Of a stretch of 64,000 nt of DNA, positions 56,411 to 64,000 are shown piece by piece. Source of the stretch: Sphingobacterium spiritivorum ATCC 33861 (lineage in GTDB: Bacteria; Bacteroidota; Bacteroidia; Sphingobacteriales; Sphingobacteriaceae); assembly GCF_000143765.1 (NCBI RefSeq), contig NZ_GL379771.1, positions 248,001-312,000 of the forward strand, read 5' to 3'. The position numbers and the translations under genes were made by a program. Position 1 is the stretch's first letter. The number at the start of each line of letters is the position of its first letter. The notes beneath the pieces are model-generated. The model made no database searches and was not told where the DNA came from. It was given only the letters and a program-made list of their open reading frames with translations.

Positions 56411-57643
56411 ATGAAAACGAAAAAGCTAATTATTCTATTTCTTCTGGCTCCGCTTTTGAGTTTTGCTCAGGAATCAGGAATCAAATTCGAACACGGTCTC
56501 TCCTGGAATCAAATCAAGGAAAAAGCTAAAAAAGAAAACAAACACATCTTCGTTGATTGTTTTACGACCTGGTGCGGCCCTTGTAAATACATGGCAAATA
56601 CCATTTTTCCACAACCTAAAGTCGGAGATTTTTTTAATTCCAACTTTATCAATGCCAAGATACAGATGGATCAGACAAAAGATGACAGCGAGGATATAAA
56701 AGCATGGTATGCAGAAGCCAGCCGATTTGAAAAAGATTACAACGTCAGAGCATATCCAACCTTCCTTATTTTCGATCCCAATGGAACATTAGTACACCGT
56801 ATAGTAGGTGGCGGAGAGGCTGATCAGTTCATAGCAAAAGCAAAAGAAGGTCTCGATCCTTCAACTCAGTATCATACACTGCTCAGTAAATTTGAAGCAA
56901 AACCGGATGATGTGCAGATTGCACGGAAATTAGCAGTAGCAGCAGAAAATGCTTATGATCAGGAAACATTAAAGAGAGCCCAGATTGCGATTATTAACTC
57001 TATGTCTGAAGAGGAATTGTTCCAGAAAGAAAATGCAGACATTCTACTTAAAAGTGCAACCACTCCTGATTCCAAATCTTATCAGTTAATAAAAAACAAT
57101 ATAGCAAAGATAGATGCCGTATTGGGACAAGGAAGTGCAAACAGTACCATGGCAGTGGTATTGATGCGGGAATTGGTATTACCACTTGTAAAGAAGGATG
57201 AAAACATCAACCTGGATGATGTACAGCAACAACTTGCCAAAAGCCATCCTGAAGTAGATATGACGGGTATGTTTGTTCGTTTCAAACCACAATTCTACTT
57301 TAGCAAAAAAGACTGGCCGGCTTTCAAAGATGCTGTAAATGCGTATATCAATACTTCTAAAGTTGATGCTAATCAGCTCAATTCTTTTGCATGGACAATC
57401 TTTGAGAATTGTGAAGATAAAGCCTGTATTGAATCAGCCCTTGCCTGGAGTAAAAAGTCACTGGAAGAAGGAGATGAGAATGCAGCTTATCTGGATACTT
57501 ATGCTAATCTTCTCTACAAAAAGGGAAATAAAGATGAGGCTATTACCACTCAGGAGAAAGCAGTGGCTGCAGCTGATGAAGACAGTAAAGCCGAATTACA
57601 GGTCAATCTGGACAAAATGCGGAACGGACAACCTACCTGGTAA
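56411..57643 (+). CDS. Exported thioredoxin-fold protein with helical C-terminal repeats
   Basis: A 410-residue protein with a signal peptide ending near SFAQ. A thioredoxin domain (about 25-150) has the redox motif WCGPCKYM, Cys55 and Cys58, and the cis-Pro in VRAYPTFLIF. The remaining 260 residues are helical, with a TPR-like end (AAYLDTYANLLYKKGNKDEAITTQEKAVAAADE). This is a common Bacteroidota layout for periplasmic disulfide or chaperone factors. It is separated from the C1 peptidase by a terminator, so it is probably transcribed alone. Confidence 0.85.
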   Translation: MKTKKLIILFLLAPLLSFAQESGIKFEHGLSWNQIKEKAKKENKHIFVDCFTTWCGPCKYMANTIFPQPKVGDFFNSNFINAKIQMDQTKDDSEDIKAWYAEASRFEKDYNVRAYPTFLIFDPNGTLVHRIVGGGEADQFIAKAKEGLDPSTQYHTLLSKFEAKPDDVQIARKLAVAAENAYDQETLKRAQIAIINSMSEEELFQKENADILLKSATTPDSKSYQLIKNNIAKIDAVLGQGSANSTMAVVLMRELVLPLVKKDENINLDDVQQQLAKSHPEVDMTGMFVRFKPQFYFSKKDWPAFKDAVNAYINTSKVDANQLNSFAWTIFENCEDKACIESALAWSKKSLEEGDENAAYLDTYANLLYKKGNKDEAITTQEKAVAAADEDSKAELQVNLDKMRNGQPTW

Positions 57644-57662
57644 AAAATCCATATAAATACAA

Positions 57663-57689
57663 CAAGGGCCGCCTTTCGGGCAGCCCTTG
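57663..57689. terminator. Shared terminator between convergent genes
   Basis: CAAGGGCCGCC pairs with GGGCAGCCCTTG with one mismatch. It lies between the thioredoxin-like and prolyl oligopeptidase stops and could serve both strands, although the T-runs are short. Confidence 0.6.
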
Positions 57690-57714
57690 ATATTTTATCT
57701 CATATTAGAATCTG

Positions 57715-59853
57715 CTACTTCAAAGTAGTAATTCCCATATTCCACAGTGTAAAGGCAAACTTATCTGCAGTCTCATTGATCACCACATCTGTAGAGCGCC
57801 CTGCACCATGGCCTGCTTTTGTCTCAATACGGATTAAGACCGGATTAGCACACTTCTGTTTTGATTGCAACTCTGCCGCAAACTTATAGGAATGTGCAGG
57901 TACAACACGATCATCATGATCACCTGTAGTCACTAATGTAGCAGGATAGCATACTCCCTCTTTCACATTGTGTACAGGAGAATACCCTTTCAGATATTCA
58001 AACATTTCTTTACTGTCATTAGCGGTTCCATAATCGTATCCCCATCCTGCACCCGCAGTAAAGGTATGGTAACGCAACATATCCAGTACACCTACAGCCG
58101 GTAATGCGACTTTGGCAACATGCGGGTTGATCGTCATTGTCGCTCCCACTAACAGCCCTCCGTTAGAACCTCCCGATAGTGCGGTATATTCCGGGGAAGT
58201 ATATTTATTTTGTTGCAGATATTCAGCTGCAGCGATAAAATCATTGAACACATTCAATTTATTAAACTGACGACCGCCATCATGCCATTTTTTACCATAT
58301 TCACCTCCGCCACGTAAATTCGGTACAGCATATACTCCGCCATTTGCCAGCCATGTTGCAGTAGCAACACTGAATCCCGGAGTCAGACTGATATTAAATC
58401 CTCCGTATCCATATACAATAGTCGGATTTTTACCGTCCAGCTTCAATCCTTTCTTATGAGTAATGATCATCGGCACTTTCGTTCCATCTTTGGAGGTATA
58501 GAATACCTGCTTCGATTCATATTCATCCGGATTAAATTTGACATTAGGCTTAATATAAAGCTCCGATTTACCGGACTCTACATTAAATTTGAAACTGGAT
58601 GACGGTGTGATATAATTTGAAAAGCTGAAATAAATATCTTTTTCTTTTTTCTTTCCGCCAAATCCGGAAGCTGTACCTACTCCAGGCAGTTCGATCGCAC
58701 GGACTTTTTTCCCTTCATACGTATACTGCTCCACAACAGAGATCGCGTCTTTCAGATAATTGGCAAAAATATAGCCTCCACCTGTTGAAATACTCAATAC
58801 ATTTTCTGTTTCCGGAATAACCGTTTTCCAGTTAGCTGCTGTTGGATTTTTACTATCCACTTTGACTAATTTGTTATTAGGTGCATCCAGATTGGTTTTC
58901 AGAAAAAATACATCCCCGATATTGTCTATAATAGAAGTATTGGAATTAAAATCACCTACAACAGTCTTGATCGTTGATTTCGGATCAGACAGATCTTTAA
59001 AATAAAGCTCATTTCCAGTTGTGGTATTTGCCGCTGTAATAATTAAAAAGCGTTCGTCATCTGTCAGATAGGCCCCTACATAGCGTCTCGGTGTTTCACT
59101 TCCGCCAAAGATCAATTTATCAGAAGACTGTGCAGTACCCAGTTTATGATAATATAATTTATGCTGATCTGTCTTTTCAGACAATTCCGAACCTTTTGGT
59201 TTGTCATAGCTGGAATAGTAAAATCCGTCATTTCCTTTCCAGGCAACTCCGGAAAATTTGACATCGATAAGCGTCTCCCCTACCGTTGACTTGTCATTTG
59301 TATTCAGAACGATTACTTTTCTCCAGTCAGAACCGCCTTCAGAGATAGAATAGGCCATCAGACTACCGTCTTTTGAAAAACTCACATCAGATAAAGATGT
59401 GGATCCGTCTTTTGAAAATGTATTAGGATCAAGGAAAACTTCTTCTTTACCTTTATCCCCTTTTTTACGATATAAAACAGAATGCTGCTGCAATCCGTCA
59501 TTTTTATAGAAATAAGTATATGCCCCCTCTACAAATGGAGTGCTTACTTTCTCATAATTCCATATATCAGTCAATTGTTTTTTCAGTTCATCCCGGTAAG
59601 GAATGGCATTCAAATAATCAAAAGTTGTCTTATTCTGGCTCAATACCCATTCTTTTGTTTCGGCAGAACGGTCATCTTCTAACCAACGGTAAGGATCTGC
59701 AACCTTAACACCAAAAAAATCATCGCTTACATTACCCTTTTGAGTAGAAGGGTAAGCTTTTACCTGAGGTCCGGTTTGCCCCGAGACACGCTGTTGCTGT
59801 AATGCGGTCATACTTAACACCATTAAGATCAATCCTAATTTCTTGTTCATCAT
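57715..59853 (-). CDS. Prolyl oligopeptidase family serine peptidase (S9A), exported
   Basis: Post-proline-cleaving oligopeptidase of 712 residues with a signal peptide (ending RVSGQ), so probably periplasmic. The N-terminal segment KVADPYRWLEDDRSAETKEWV and a seven-bladed propeller (about 80-425) precede the alpha/beta hydrolase domain. The catalytic Ser is in SGGSNGGLLVG, the Asp in TTGDHDDRVVP and the His in KAGHGAGRS. YGYGGFNISLTPGFS is the usual hydrolase-domain start. Two adjacent ATGs (59853, 59850) are both possible. It is a single-gene unit. Confidence 0.93.
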   Translation of the reverse strand: MMNKKLGLILMVLSMTALQQQRVSGQTGPQVKAYPSTQKGNVSDDFFGVKVADPYRWLEDDRSAETKEWVLSQNKTTFDYLNAIPYRDELKKQLTDIWNYEKVSTPFVEGAYTYFYKNDGLQQHSVLYRKKGDKGKEEVFLDPNTFSKDGSTSLSDVSFSKDGSLMAYSISEGGSDWRKVIVLNTNDKSTVGETLIDVKFSGVAWKGNDGFYYSSYDKPKGSELSEKTDQHKLYYHKLGTAQSSDKLIFGGSETPRRYVGAYLTDDERFLIITAANTTTGNELYFKDLSDPKSTIKTVVGDFNSNTSIIDNIGDVFFLKTNLDAPNNKLVKVDSKNPTAANWKTVIPETENVLSISTGGGYIFANYLKDAISVVEQYTYEGKKVRAIELPGVGTASGFGGKKKEKDIYFSFSNYITPSSSFKFNVESGKSELYIKPNVKFNPDEYESKQVFYTSKDGTKVPMIITHKKGLKLDGKNPTIVYGYGGFNISLTPGFSVATATWLANGGVYAVPNLRGGGEYGKKWHDGGRQFNKLNVFNDFIAAAEYLQQNKYTSPEYTALSGGSNGGLLVGATMTINPHVAKVALPAVGVLDMLRYHTFTAGAGWGYDYGTANDSKEMFEYLKGYSPVHNVKEGVCYPATLVTTGDHDDRVVPAHSYKFAAELQSKQKCANPVLIRIETKAGHGAGRSTDVVINETADKFAFTLWNMGITTLK

Positions 59854-60031
59854 AAATTTGCTTATACATTAATGCTATTATCACAAATCTACTAATTTAT
59901 GTGCGAACTCAATACCCACAGGAGGCCGATTTTGATTTCACTTTCTATCCGGAGTCCAGCTGATCATGTTATCCATGTGGCCCTTACTTTTTGAAAGTAA
60001 AGCCAGGATTGCAATTTAGTCCGTGTCCGAA

Positions 60032-60062
60032 TTTGAATATTAGACTGATTTAGGTAGTTTTG
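60032..60062 (+). promoter_or_regulatory. Predicted promoter of the LpxH-like gene, leaderless
   Basis: TTTG at 60032-60035 (-33), a 19-base spacer and TAGTTTTG at 60055-60062 (-7) make the best consensus promoter in the window. The ATG is at 60068, five bases past the -7 box, so transcription would start at or next to the start codon. Confidence 0.6.
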
Positions 60063-60067
60063 AAAAA

Positions 60068-60832
60068 ATGTCTGACAGAAAAAATATCTATTTCGCATCC
60101 GATTTTCATTTAGGTTCCTATCCTGAAGAAAAGTCAATTGCCCGTGAACATGAGATAGTAAATTGGTTAAATCATATCAAATCCGATGCAAAAGAACTCT
60201 ATCTTATGGGGGACGTATTTGACTTCTGGTTTGAATACCGGTCCGTAGTTCCTAAAGGATACATCCGCTTTCTGGGAAAATTAGCTGAATTAGCCGACCA
60301 AGGAGTAAAAATCACCTTCTTCAAAGGTAACCACGATATGTGGATGTTTGGATATCTGAGGGATCAGCTTGGAGCGAATATTATAGATAATGAGCTTGAA
60401 ATTATCAGAGATGGCAAATCCTTCTATTTACATCATGGAGATGGACTGGGGGATGGAGATAAAAAATATAAAATTCTAAAAAAAATATTCCGTAGCAAAG
60501 CTTGTCAGTGGTTGTTTGCCAGACTACACCCCAATCTGGGTATCGGAATAGCACAACGCTGGTCCAGATCCAGCAGAGCGGCTAATGATATAGATGAGAT
60601 CTTTCTTGGCGAAGATAAGGAGTGGCTGATCCAATATGCCAGACAACTGGAAAACACTCAGCACTTTGATTTCTATATTTTCGGCCATCGTCACCTTTCT
60701 TACTATCTTCCGCTTTCTTCACAAAGTCAGATTATTAATCTTGGGGAATGGTTCAAGGGGAAATCATATGCGGTCTGGAATGGAACCACATTAGAATTGC
60801 TCCAGTGGAACAATGAGCTTAAACCAGAATAA
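60068..60832 (+). CDS. lpxH: UDP-2,3-diacylglucosamine diphosphatase (LpxH-like)
   Basis: Metallophosphoesterase of 254 residues that in the LpxH family makes lipid X in lipid A synthesis. The metal-binding motifs are FASDFHLG, LMGDVFDFWFEY, KGNHDMW, LHHGDGLGDGDKKY and YIFGHRHL. The order and the DFWFEY segment fit LpxH better than generic calcineurin-like enzymes. Downstream is an SMR exporter gene. Identification is strong at family level; other LpxH-like proteins exist in the phylum. Confidence 0.87.
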   Translation: MSDRKNIYFASDFHLGSYPEEKSIAREHEIVNWLNHIKSDAKELYLMGDVFDFWFEYRSVVPKGYIRFLGKLAELADQGVKITFFKGNHDMWMFGYLRDQLGANIIDNELEIIRDGKSFYLHHGDGLGDGDKKYKILKKIFRSKACQWLFARLHPNLGIGIAQRWSRSSRAANDIDEIFLGEDKEWLIQYARQLENTQHFDFYIFGHRHLSYYLPLSSQSQIINLGEWFKGKSYAVWNGTTLELLQWNNELKPE

Positions 60833-60919
60833 GCCCGTTTCAACAATTAAAAAATCATAAAAAGACTCCGATTTAAATTTGTTATTCACACCTTTGCCTA
60901 CAATATTTAGAAACAGATT

Positions 60920-61249
60920 ATGAATTGGATTATTCTTATTATTGGAGGATTATTTGAAGTAGGTTTTACTACCTGTTTGGGAAAAGCAAAAGAAACATCG
61001 GGGACGCAGATGTATCTGTGGTATCTGGGATTCATAATATCTTTGTTCCTTAGTATGGGCTTGCTCATGAAGGCTACACAAACATTACCACTGGGAACAG
61101 CTTATGCTGTATGGACAGGAATAGGAGCCGTCGGAACTGTATTAATGGGTATCTTTTTCTTCAAAGAACCTGTCGACTTTTGGAGAGTTTTCTTCATTTT
61201 CACTTTAATTGCTTCGATAATAGGATTAAAGGTAGTTTCTTCCCATTAA
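60920..61249 (+). CDS. SMR-family small exporter, SugE/Gdx-like
   Basis: A 109-residue protein with four membrane helices that works as an antiparallel dimer in this family. Glu13 in IGGLFEVGF is the essential proton/substrate site. LPLGTAYAVWTGIGAVGT is the family signature and closest to the SugE/Gdx guanidinium exporters. The Gdx Trp at position 16 is Phe here, so substrate should not be assumed. No guanidine-riboswitch-like sequence is visible in the 87 bases upstream. Confidence 0.85.
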   Translation: MNWIILIIGGLFEVGFTTCLGKAKETSGTQMYLWYLGFIISLFLSMGLLMKATQTLPLGTAYAVWTGIGAVGTVLMGIFFFKEPVDFWRVFFIFTLIASIIGLKVVSSH

Positions 61250-61279
61250 TATAACTTATAAAAAGCGACAAAATTTCTT

Positions 61280-61287
61280 TATTTTTG
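61280..61287 (+). promoter_or_regulatory. Predicted -7 element of prfA
   Basis: TATTTTTG matches TAnnTTTG, 58 bases before the ATG at 61346. Confidence 0.4.
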
Positions 61288-61345
61288 TGCACTAAAAAAA
61301 GACACATCTTAGCCGCTGGCAGGAGTGTCGTCATATTTTGATTTT

Positions 61346-62419
61346 ATGTTAGACAAATTACAAGCTATAAAAGAACGTTGGCAGGAAGTGGAAGCTGAAT
61401 TAAGCAATCCTGATACAATCAGTGATATGAAACGTTTTGCCAAACTGAATAAAGAGTATAAAGATTTGAGTAAAATTGTTGATCAGTACCATATTTACAA
61501 AAACATGGTCAGCAACATCGATGCAAATAAAGATATTCTGGCCAATGAGAAAGATCAGGAGCTTAGGGAGATGGCCAAAGAAGAGCTGGACATACTCTAT
61601 GGACAGAAAGAGGAGAAGGAAGAAGAAATTCGTCTGATGCTTATTCCAAAGGATCCGGAAGATGCTAAAAATGCGATTATTGAGATTCGTGGAGGAACAG
61701 GTGGTGACGAAGCCGCGTTATTTGCCGGAGATCTTTACCGTATGTATACCCGCTTCTTTGAAACAAAAGGCTGGAGAAATGAAGTGATGGATGTCACAGA
61801 AGGAACTTCAGGCGGTTATAAAGAGGTCATCCTTAAAGTAATCGGAGAAGATGTATACGGCCAGTTGAAGTATGAATCGGGTGTACACCGTGTACAACGC
61901 GTACCGGATACAGAGACACAAGGTCGGGTACATACATCAGCAGCATCAGTGGCAGTTTTACCGGAAGCAGAAGATGTCGACGTGGAATTGAATCCTGGGG
62001 ATATAGAGATGCAAACATCCCGTTCGGGAGGTGCCGGTGGTCAGAACGTAAACAAAGTAGAAACCAAAGTACAACTAACACATAAGCCCTCAGGTATAGT
62101 AGTGGTATGTCAGGTAGAGCGTTCACAATTGGCCAACAGAGAACTGGCGATGGAGATGCTTCGTAACAAATTATATGAACTCGAAGTTCAGAAGAAACAC
62201 GGCGATATCGCGGCAAAAAGAAAAACAATGGTATCTACAGGAGACCGTTCGGCAAAAGTACGCACCTATAACTACCCGCAAGGTAGAGTTACCGAACACC
62301 GTATTGGTTTAACATTGTACAACTTACCGGCTGTTATGGATGGTGATATTCAAGGAATTATCGATGCATTACAGTTTGCGGAGAATGCAGAAAAGATGAA
62401 AGAAGGAACTGTAGAGTAG
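61346..62419 (+). CDS. prfA: Peptide chain release factor 1
   Basis: Class I release factor for UAA and UAG stop codons, 357 residues. The catalytic GGQ lies in [17 protein letters not shown]. The anticodon-like segment appears as [25 protein letters not shown], of which the PxT-type recognition loop is a part. The start ATG at 61346 opens [12 protein letters not shown], a normal RF1 N terminus; an in-frame GTG at 61325 would add seven residues. UGA, the codon that interrupts susC here, is read by RF2, not by this protein. Confidence 0.95.
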   Translation: MLDKLQAIKERWQEVEAELSNPDTISDMKRFAKLNKEYKDLSKIVDQYHIYKNMVSNIDANKDILANEKDQELREMAKEELDILYGQKEEKEEEIRLMLIPKDPEDAKNAIIEIRGGTGGDEAALFAGDLYRMYTRFFETKGWRNEVMDVTEGTSGGYKEVILKVIGEDVYGQLKYESGVHRVQRVPDTETQGRVHTSAASVAVLPEAEDVDVELNPGDIEMQTSRSGGAGGQNVNKVETKVQLTHKPSGIVVVCQVERSQLANRELAMEMLRNKLYELEVQKKHGDIAAKRKTMVSTGDRSAKVRTYNYPQGRVTEHRIGLTLYNLPAVMDGDIQGIIDALQFAENAEKMKEGTVE

Positions 62420-62459
62420 TTTTTTTTCAAAAATTATTAGCAAATAAAGAAATTAACGC

Positions 62460-62467
62460 TATATTTG
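62460..62467 (+). promoter_or_regulatory. Predicted -7 element of the tRNA-Asp cluster
   Basis: TATATTTG matches TAnnTTTG, 23 bases before the first tRNA. Confidence 0.5.
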
Positions 62468-62490
62468 CACACCTTCTCAGGAAGGAAAAA

Positions 62491-62564
62491 GGTCTGGTAG
62501 TTCAGCTGGTTAGAATACATGCCTGTCACGCATGGGGTCGCGGGTTCGAGTCCCGTCCAGACCG
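62491..62564 (+). tRNA. tRNA-Asp (GTC), copy 1
   Basis: 74 bases: acceptor GGTCTGG/CCAGACC, anticodon loop CTGTCAC (anticodon GTC), T-arm GCGGGTTCGAGTCCCGT, discriminator G. The CCA end is not encoded. Identical to the two following copies. Confidence 0.97.
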
Positions 62565-62623
62565 CTAAAAACAAGAAGTAAATCGTACTTCATAAATGTT
62601 CTTTATTTAATTAAAAAATTTGA

Positions 62624-62697
62624 GGTCTGGTAGTTCAGCTGGTTAGAATACATGCCTGTCACGCATGGGGTCGCGGGTTCGAGTCCCGTCCAGACCG
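62624..62697 (+). tRNA. tRNA-Asp (GTC), copy 2
   Basis: Identical 74 bases to copy 1; separated from it by 59 bases. Also lacks an encoded CCA. Confidence 0.97.
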
Positions 62698-62750
62698 CTT
62701 CAAATGAAGTGAAAACTTCAAATTTGTTCTTTATTACAATTAAAAAATTA

Positions 62751-62824
62751 GGTCTGGTAGTTCAGCTGGTTAGAATACATGCCTGTCACGCATGGGGTCG
62801 CGGGTTCGAGTCCCGTCCAGACCG
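62751..62824 (+). tRNA. tRNA-Asp (GTC), copy 3
   Basis: Identical to copies 1 and 2; separated from copy 2 by 53 bases. Directly followed by the cluster terminator. Confidence 0.97.
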
Positions 62825-62831
62825 CTTTTAA

Positions 62832-62854
62832 AGCATCCACGTAATGTGGATGCT
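62832..62854 (+). terminator. Terminator of the tRNA-Asp cluster
   Basis: A perfect 9-bp stem AGCATCCAC/GTGGATGCT with loop GTAAT, followed by seven Ts, beginning eight bases after the last tRNA. Confidence 0.85.
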
Positions 62855-62936
62855 TTTTTTTGCTTTAAACAGAAGTCATTTCTCACTGTTCCGATCTTGA
62901 CAGACACAACTTCTGCTGAAAGTTTATACACTTACC

Positions 62937-63890
62937 TTATTTCAGGGGATGACTGACGCCTGAAGATGTCATTTTTACAGGTAAGATATAGCCATCCTTA
63001 TCAAATTTCAATTCATCAATACAGGTTTCTCTTTCATTTGCACCGGTTTTACCAATGGGGCGACGATGATACACAATAAAGTATTTATCAGCATCAGGAG
63101 CTTTTATAACGGAATGATGACCGGCGCCGACAGCTATCGTCAAATCCTGTTCTAAGACCGTAGAGACCCTTTCAAACGGCCCAAACGGAGAATCAGCTAT
63201 AGCATAGGCGACCTTATAATCCGGCCCGGTCCATCCCCCTTCAGACCACATAAAATAATACTTATCATTATGAATAAACATAAATGGCCCTTCCACATAG
63301 TTTTCAGGAGTTACTTCTTTATACAACTGTCCGTCCGGAAATGGCTGTATACCCGTGAAGTCATCCTTCATCCGCACAACATTACAATGTTTCCAACCTC
63401 CGTAATACATATAATAGCTGCCGTCCTTATCTTTAAACATGAACTGATCAATAGGTTGTGCACCATTTATAATATCTTGTATAAGAGGTTTACCTAATAG
63501 ATCTTTATAAGGTCCTTCAGGCTTGTCTGCCACCGCGACTCCAATACCCCCTACCTCTCCCTGATGCACATCATTTGCTCCAAAGAACAGATAATACTTT
63601 CCGTCCTTTTCAATTACACTCGGTGCCCACATTGCTTTTTTAGCCCACCTGACAGCAGCAGTATCCAATATCCGTTCATGCTTATCCCAATGGACCAGAT
63701 CTTTGGATGAAAAAGCATCAAAAAAGATCTGTTTCTCATATGGAGCAGAATATGTCGGAAATATCCAGTATGTATTATTATATACAATACCTTCCGGATC
63801 AGCATACCAGCCTTTGATCACAGGATTTTGTTGAGCAAAGCCAAAAGTCATAAAACTCAGACAGACAAATAAGGAAATTTTCTTTTTCAT
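62937..63890 (-). CDS. Glycoside hydrolase family 43 protein, secreted
   Basis: A 317-residue one-domain propeller with a signal peptide (ending GFAQQ). The complete GH43 trio is present: Asp31 (WYADPEG), Asp148 (QPIDQFMFKDKDG) and Glu200 (YVEGPFMF). WAPSVIEKDGKYYLFFG is also typical. Likely an arabinofuranosidase or xylosidase-type enzyme; the linkage cannot be read. It is far from the PUL at 11.9-22.6 kb and is on the other strand. A CG-centred palindrome lies about 98 bases upstream of its ATG. Genes beyond the window edge may show whether it belongs to another PUL. Confidence 0.88.
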   Translation of the reverse strand: MKKKISLFVCLSFMTFGFAQQNPVIKGWYADPEGIVYNNTYWIFPTYSAPYEKQIFFDAFSSKDLVHWDKHERILDTAAVRWAKKAMWAPSVIEKDGKYYLFFGANDVHQGEVGGIGVAVADKPEGPYKDLLGKPLIQDIINGAQPIDQFMFKDKDGSYYMYYGGWKHCNVVRMKDDFTGIQPFPDGQLYKEVTPENYVEGPFMFIHNDKYYFMWSEGGWTGPDYKVAYAIADSPFGPFERVSTVLEQDLTIAVGAGHHSVIKAPDADKYFIVYHRRPIGKTGANERETCIDELKFDKDGYILPVKMTSSGVSHPLK

Positions 63891-63982
63891 AGGCAGATCA
63901 TGTTAATTCTAAAAACTGAACAGCATTTAGAATTTTAGTGTTATAGGTTTGTTTTCAGATTGAAGATAATAAAAAGACTTGG

Positions 63983-63994
63983 TAAATCGATTTA
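63983..63994. promoter_or_regulatory. CG-centred palindrome upstream of the terminal GH43
   Basis: TAAATCGATTTA is a perfect 12-bp palindrome about 98 bases before the GH43 ATG. Its CG centre is like LacI-family operators, but its sequence differs from the two PUL sites. Confidence 0.3.
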
Positions 63995-64000
63995 TCTGTT

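Noticed and set aside
62491..62824. CRISPR-like repeat pattern (three identical repeats, spacers of 59 and 53 bases)
   Set aside because: The repeats fold as complete tRNA-Asp genes, the spacers resemble each other, and no cas genes are present.

Overview
The window is a 64 kb chromosomal segment of a member of the Bacteroidota, most likely a Sphingobacterium-like Sphingobacteriaceae. This rests on a SusC/SusD pair with a DUF5017 lipoprotein, SprA (the type IX secretion translocon) directly after ruvA, fused HisIE and HisB, DUF2480/DUF3108/DUF3109 proteins, AT-rich spacers, and repeated -7 elements of the Bacteroidota form TAnnTTTG. Genus level is inference.

Layout. 1-11.4 kb: the 3' end of a PBP4-type D-Ala-D-Ala carboxypeptidase, maeB, ruvA and the 7 kb sprA. 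11.4-22.6 kb: a polysaccharide utilization locus (PUL) in two transcription units. The first is susC-susD-DUF5017; the second is GH29 fucosidase-GH43-GH43/CBM6. Both are preceded by a similar intergenic module carrying the same 14-bp CG-centred pseudo-palindrome, which resembles a LacI-family operator. The susC gene has an in-frame TGA that removes its last 93 residues. 22.7-30.9 kb: free-methionine-sulfoxide reductase, an overlapping DUF2339/DUF3999 membrane pair, a secreted GH28/ricin-lectin protein, a gene-poor spacer and a WD40 protein. 30.9-39.5 kb, minus strand: phoH, purC, STAS-rnz and the histidine genes hisC-hisB-hisH-hisA-hisF-hisIE, without hisG or hisD. 39.8-48.6 kb, plus strand: SAM hydrolase, ABC exporter, YtxH-like protein, ccmB-ccmC-ccmD, a polytopic membrane protein, an outer-membrane protein and lptC. 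48.7-57.6 kb: PpiD/SurA-type foldase, DUF2480, DUF3108, DUF3109, polyprenyl synthase, TerC, an exported C1 peptidase and a periplasmic thioredoxin. 57.7-64 kb: prolyl oligopeptidase (minus), LpxH-like hydrolase, SMR exporter, prfA, three identical tRNA-Asp genes and a minus-strand GH43.

How the parts work together. The PUL, the GH28 protein and the terminal GH43 point to use of fucose- and pentose-bearing plant glycans, probably pectic or hemicellulosic; the substrate is not proven. SprA, LptC, LpxH, the PpiD-type foldase and the outer-membrane protein form an envelope-biogenesis background. The his genes make a compact operon with intergenic gaps of 3-75 bp, except 104 bp before hisIE.

I see no CRISPR array, insertion sequence, phage, toxin-antitoxin or recognisable defence system. 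The most unusual signals are the interrupted susC, the duplicated terminator/operator modules that bracket the susCD unit, promoters lying inside or against terminators, predicted leaderless starts, and catalytic-site substitutions in several glycan enzymes and a STAS protein.
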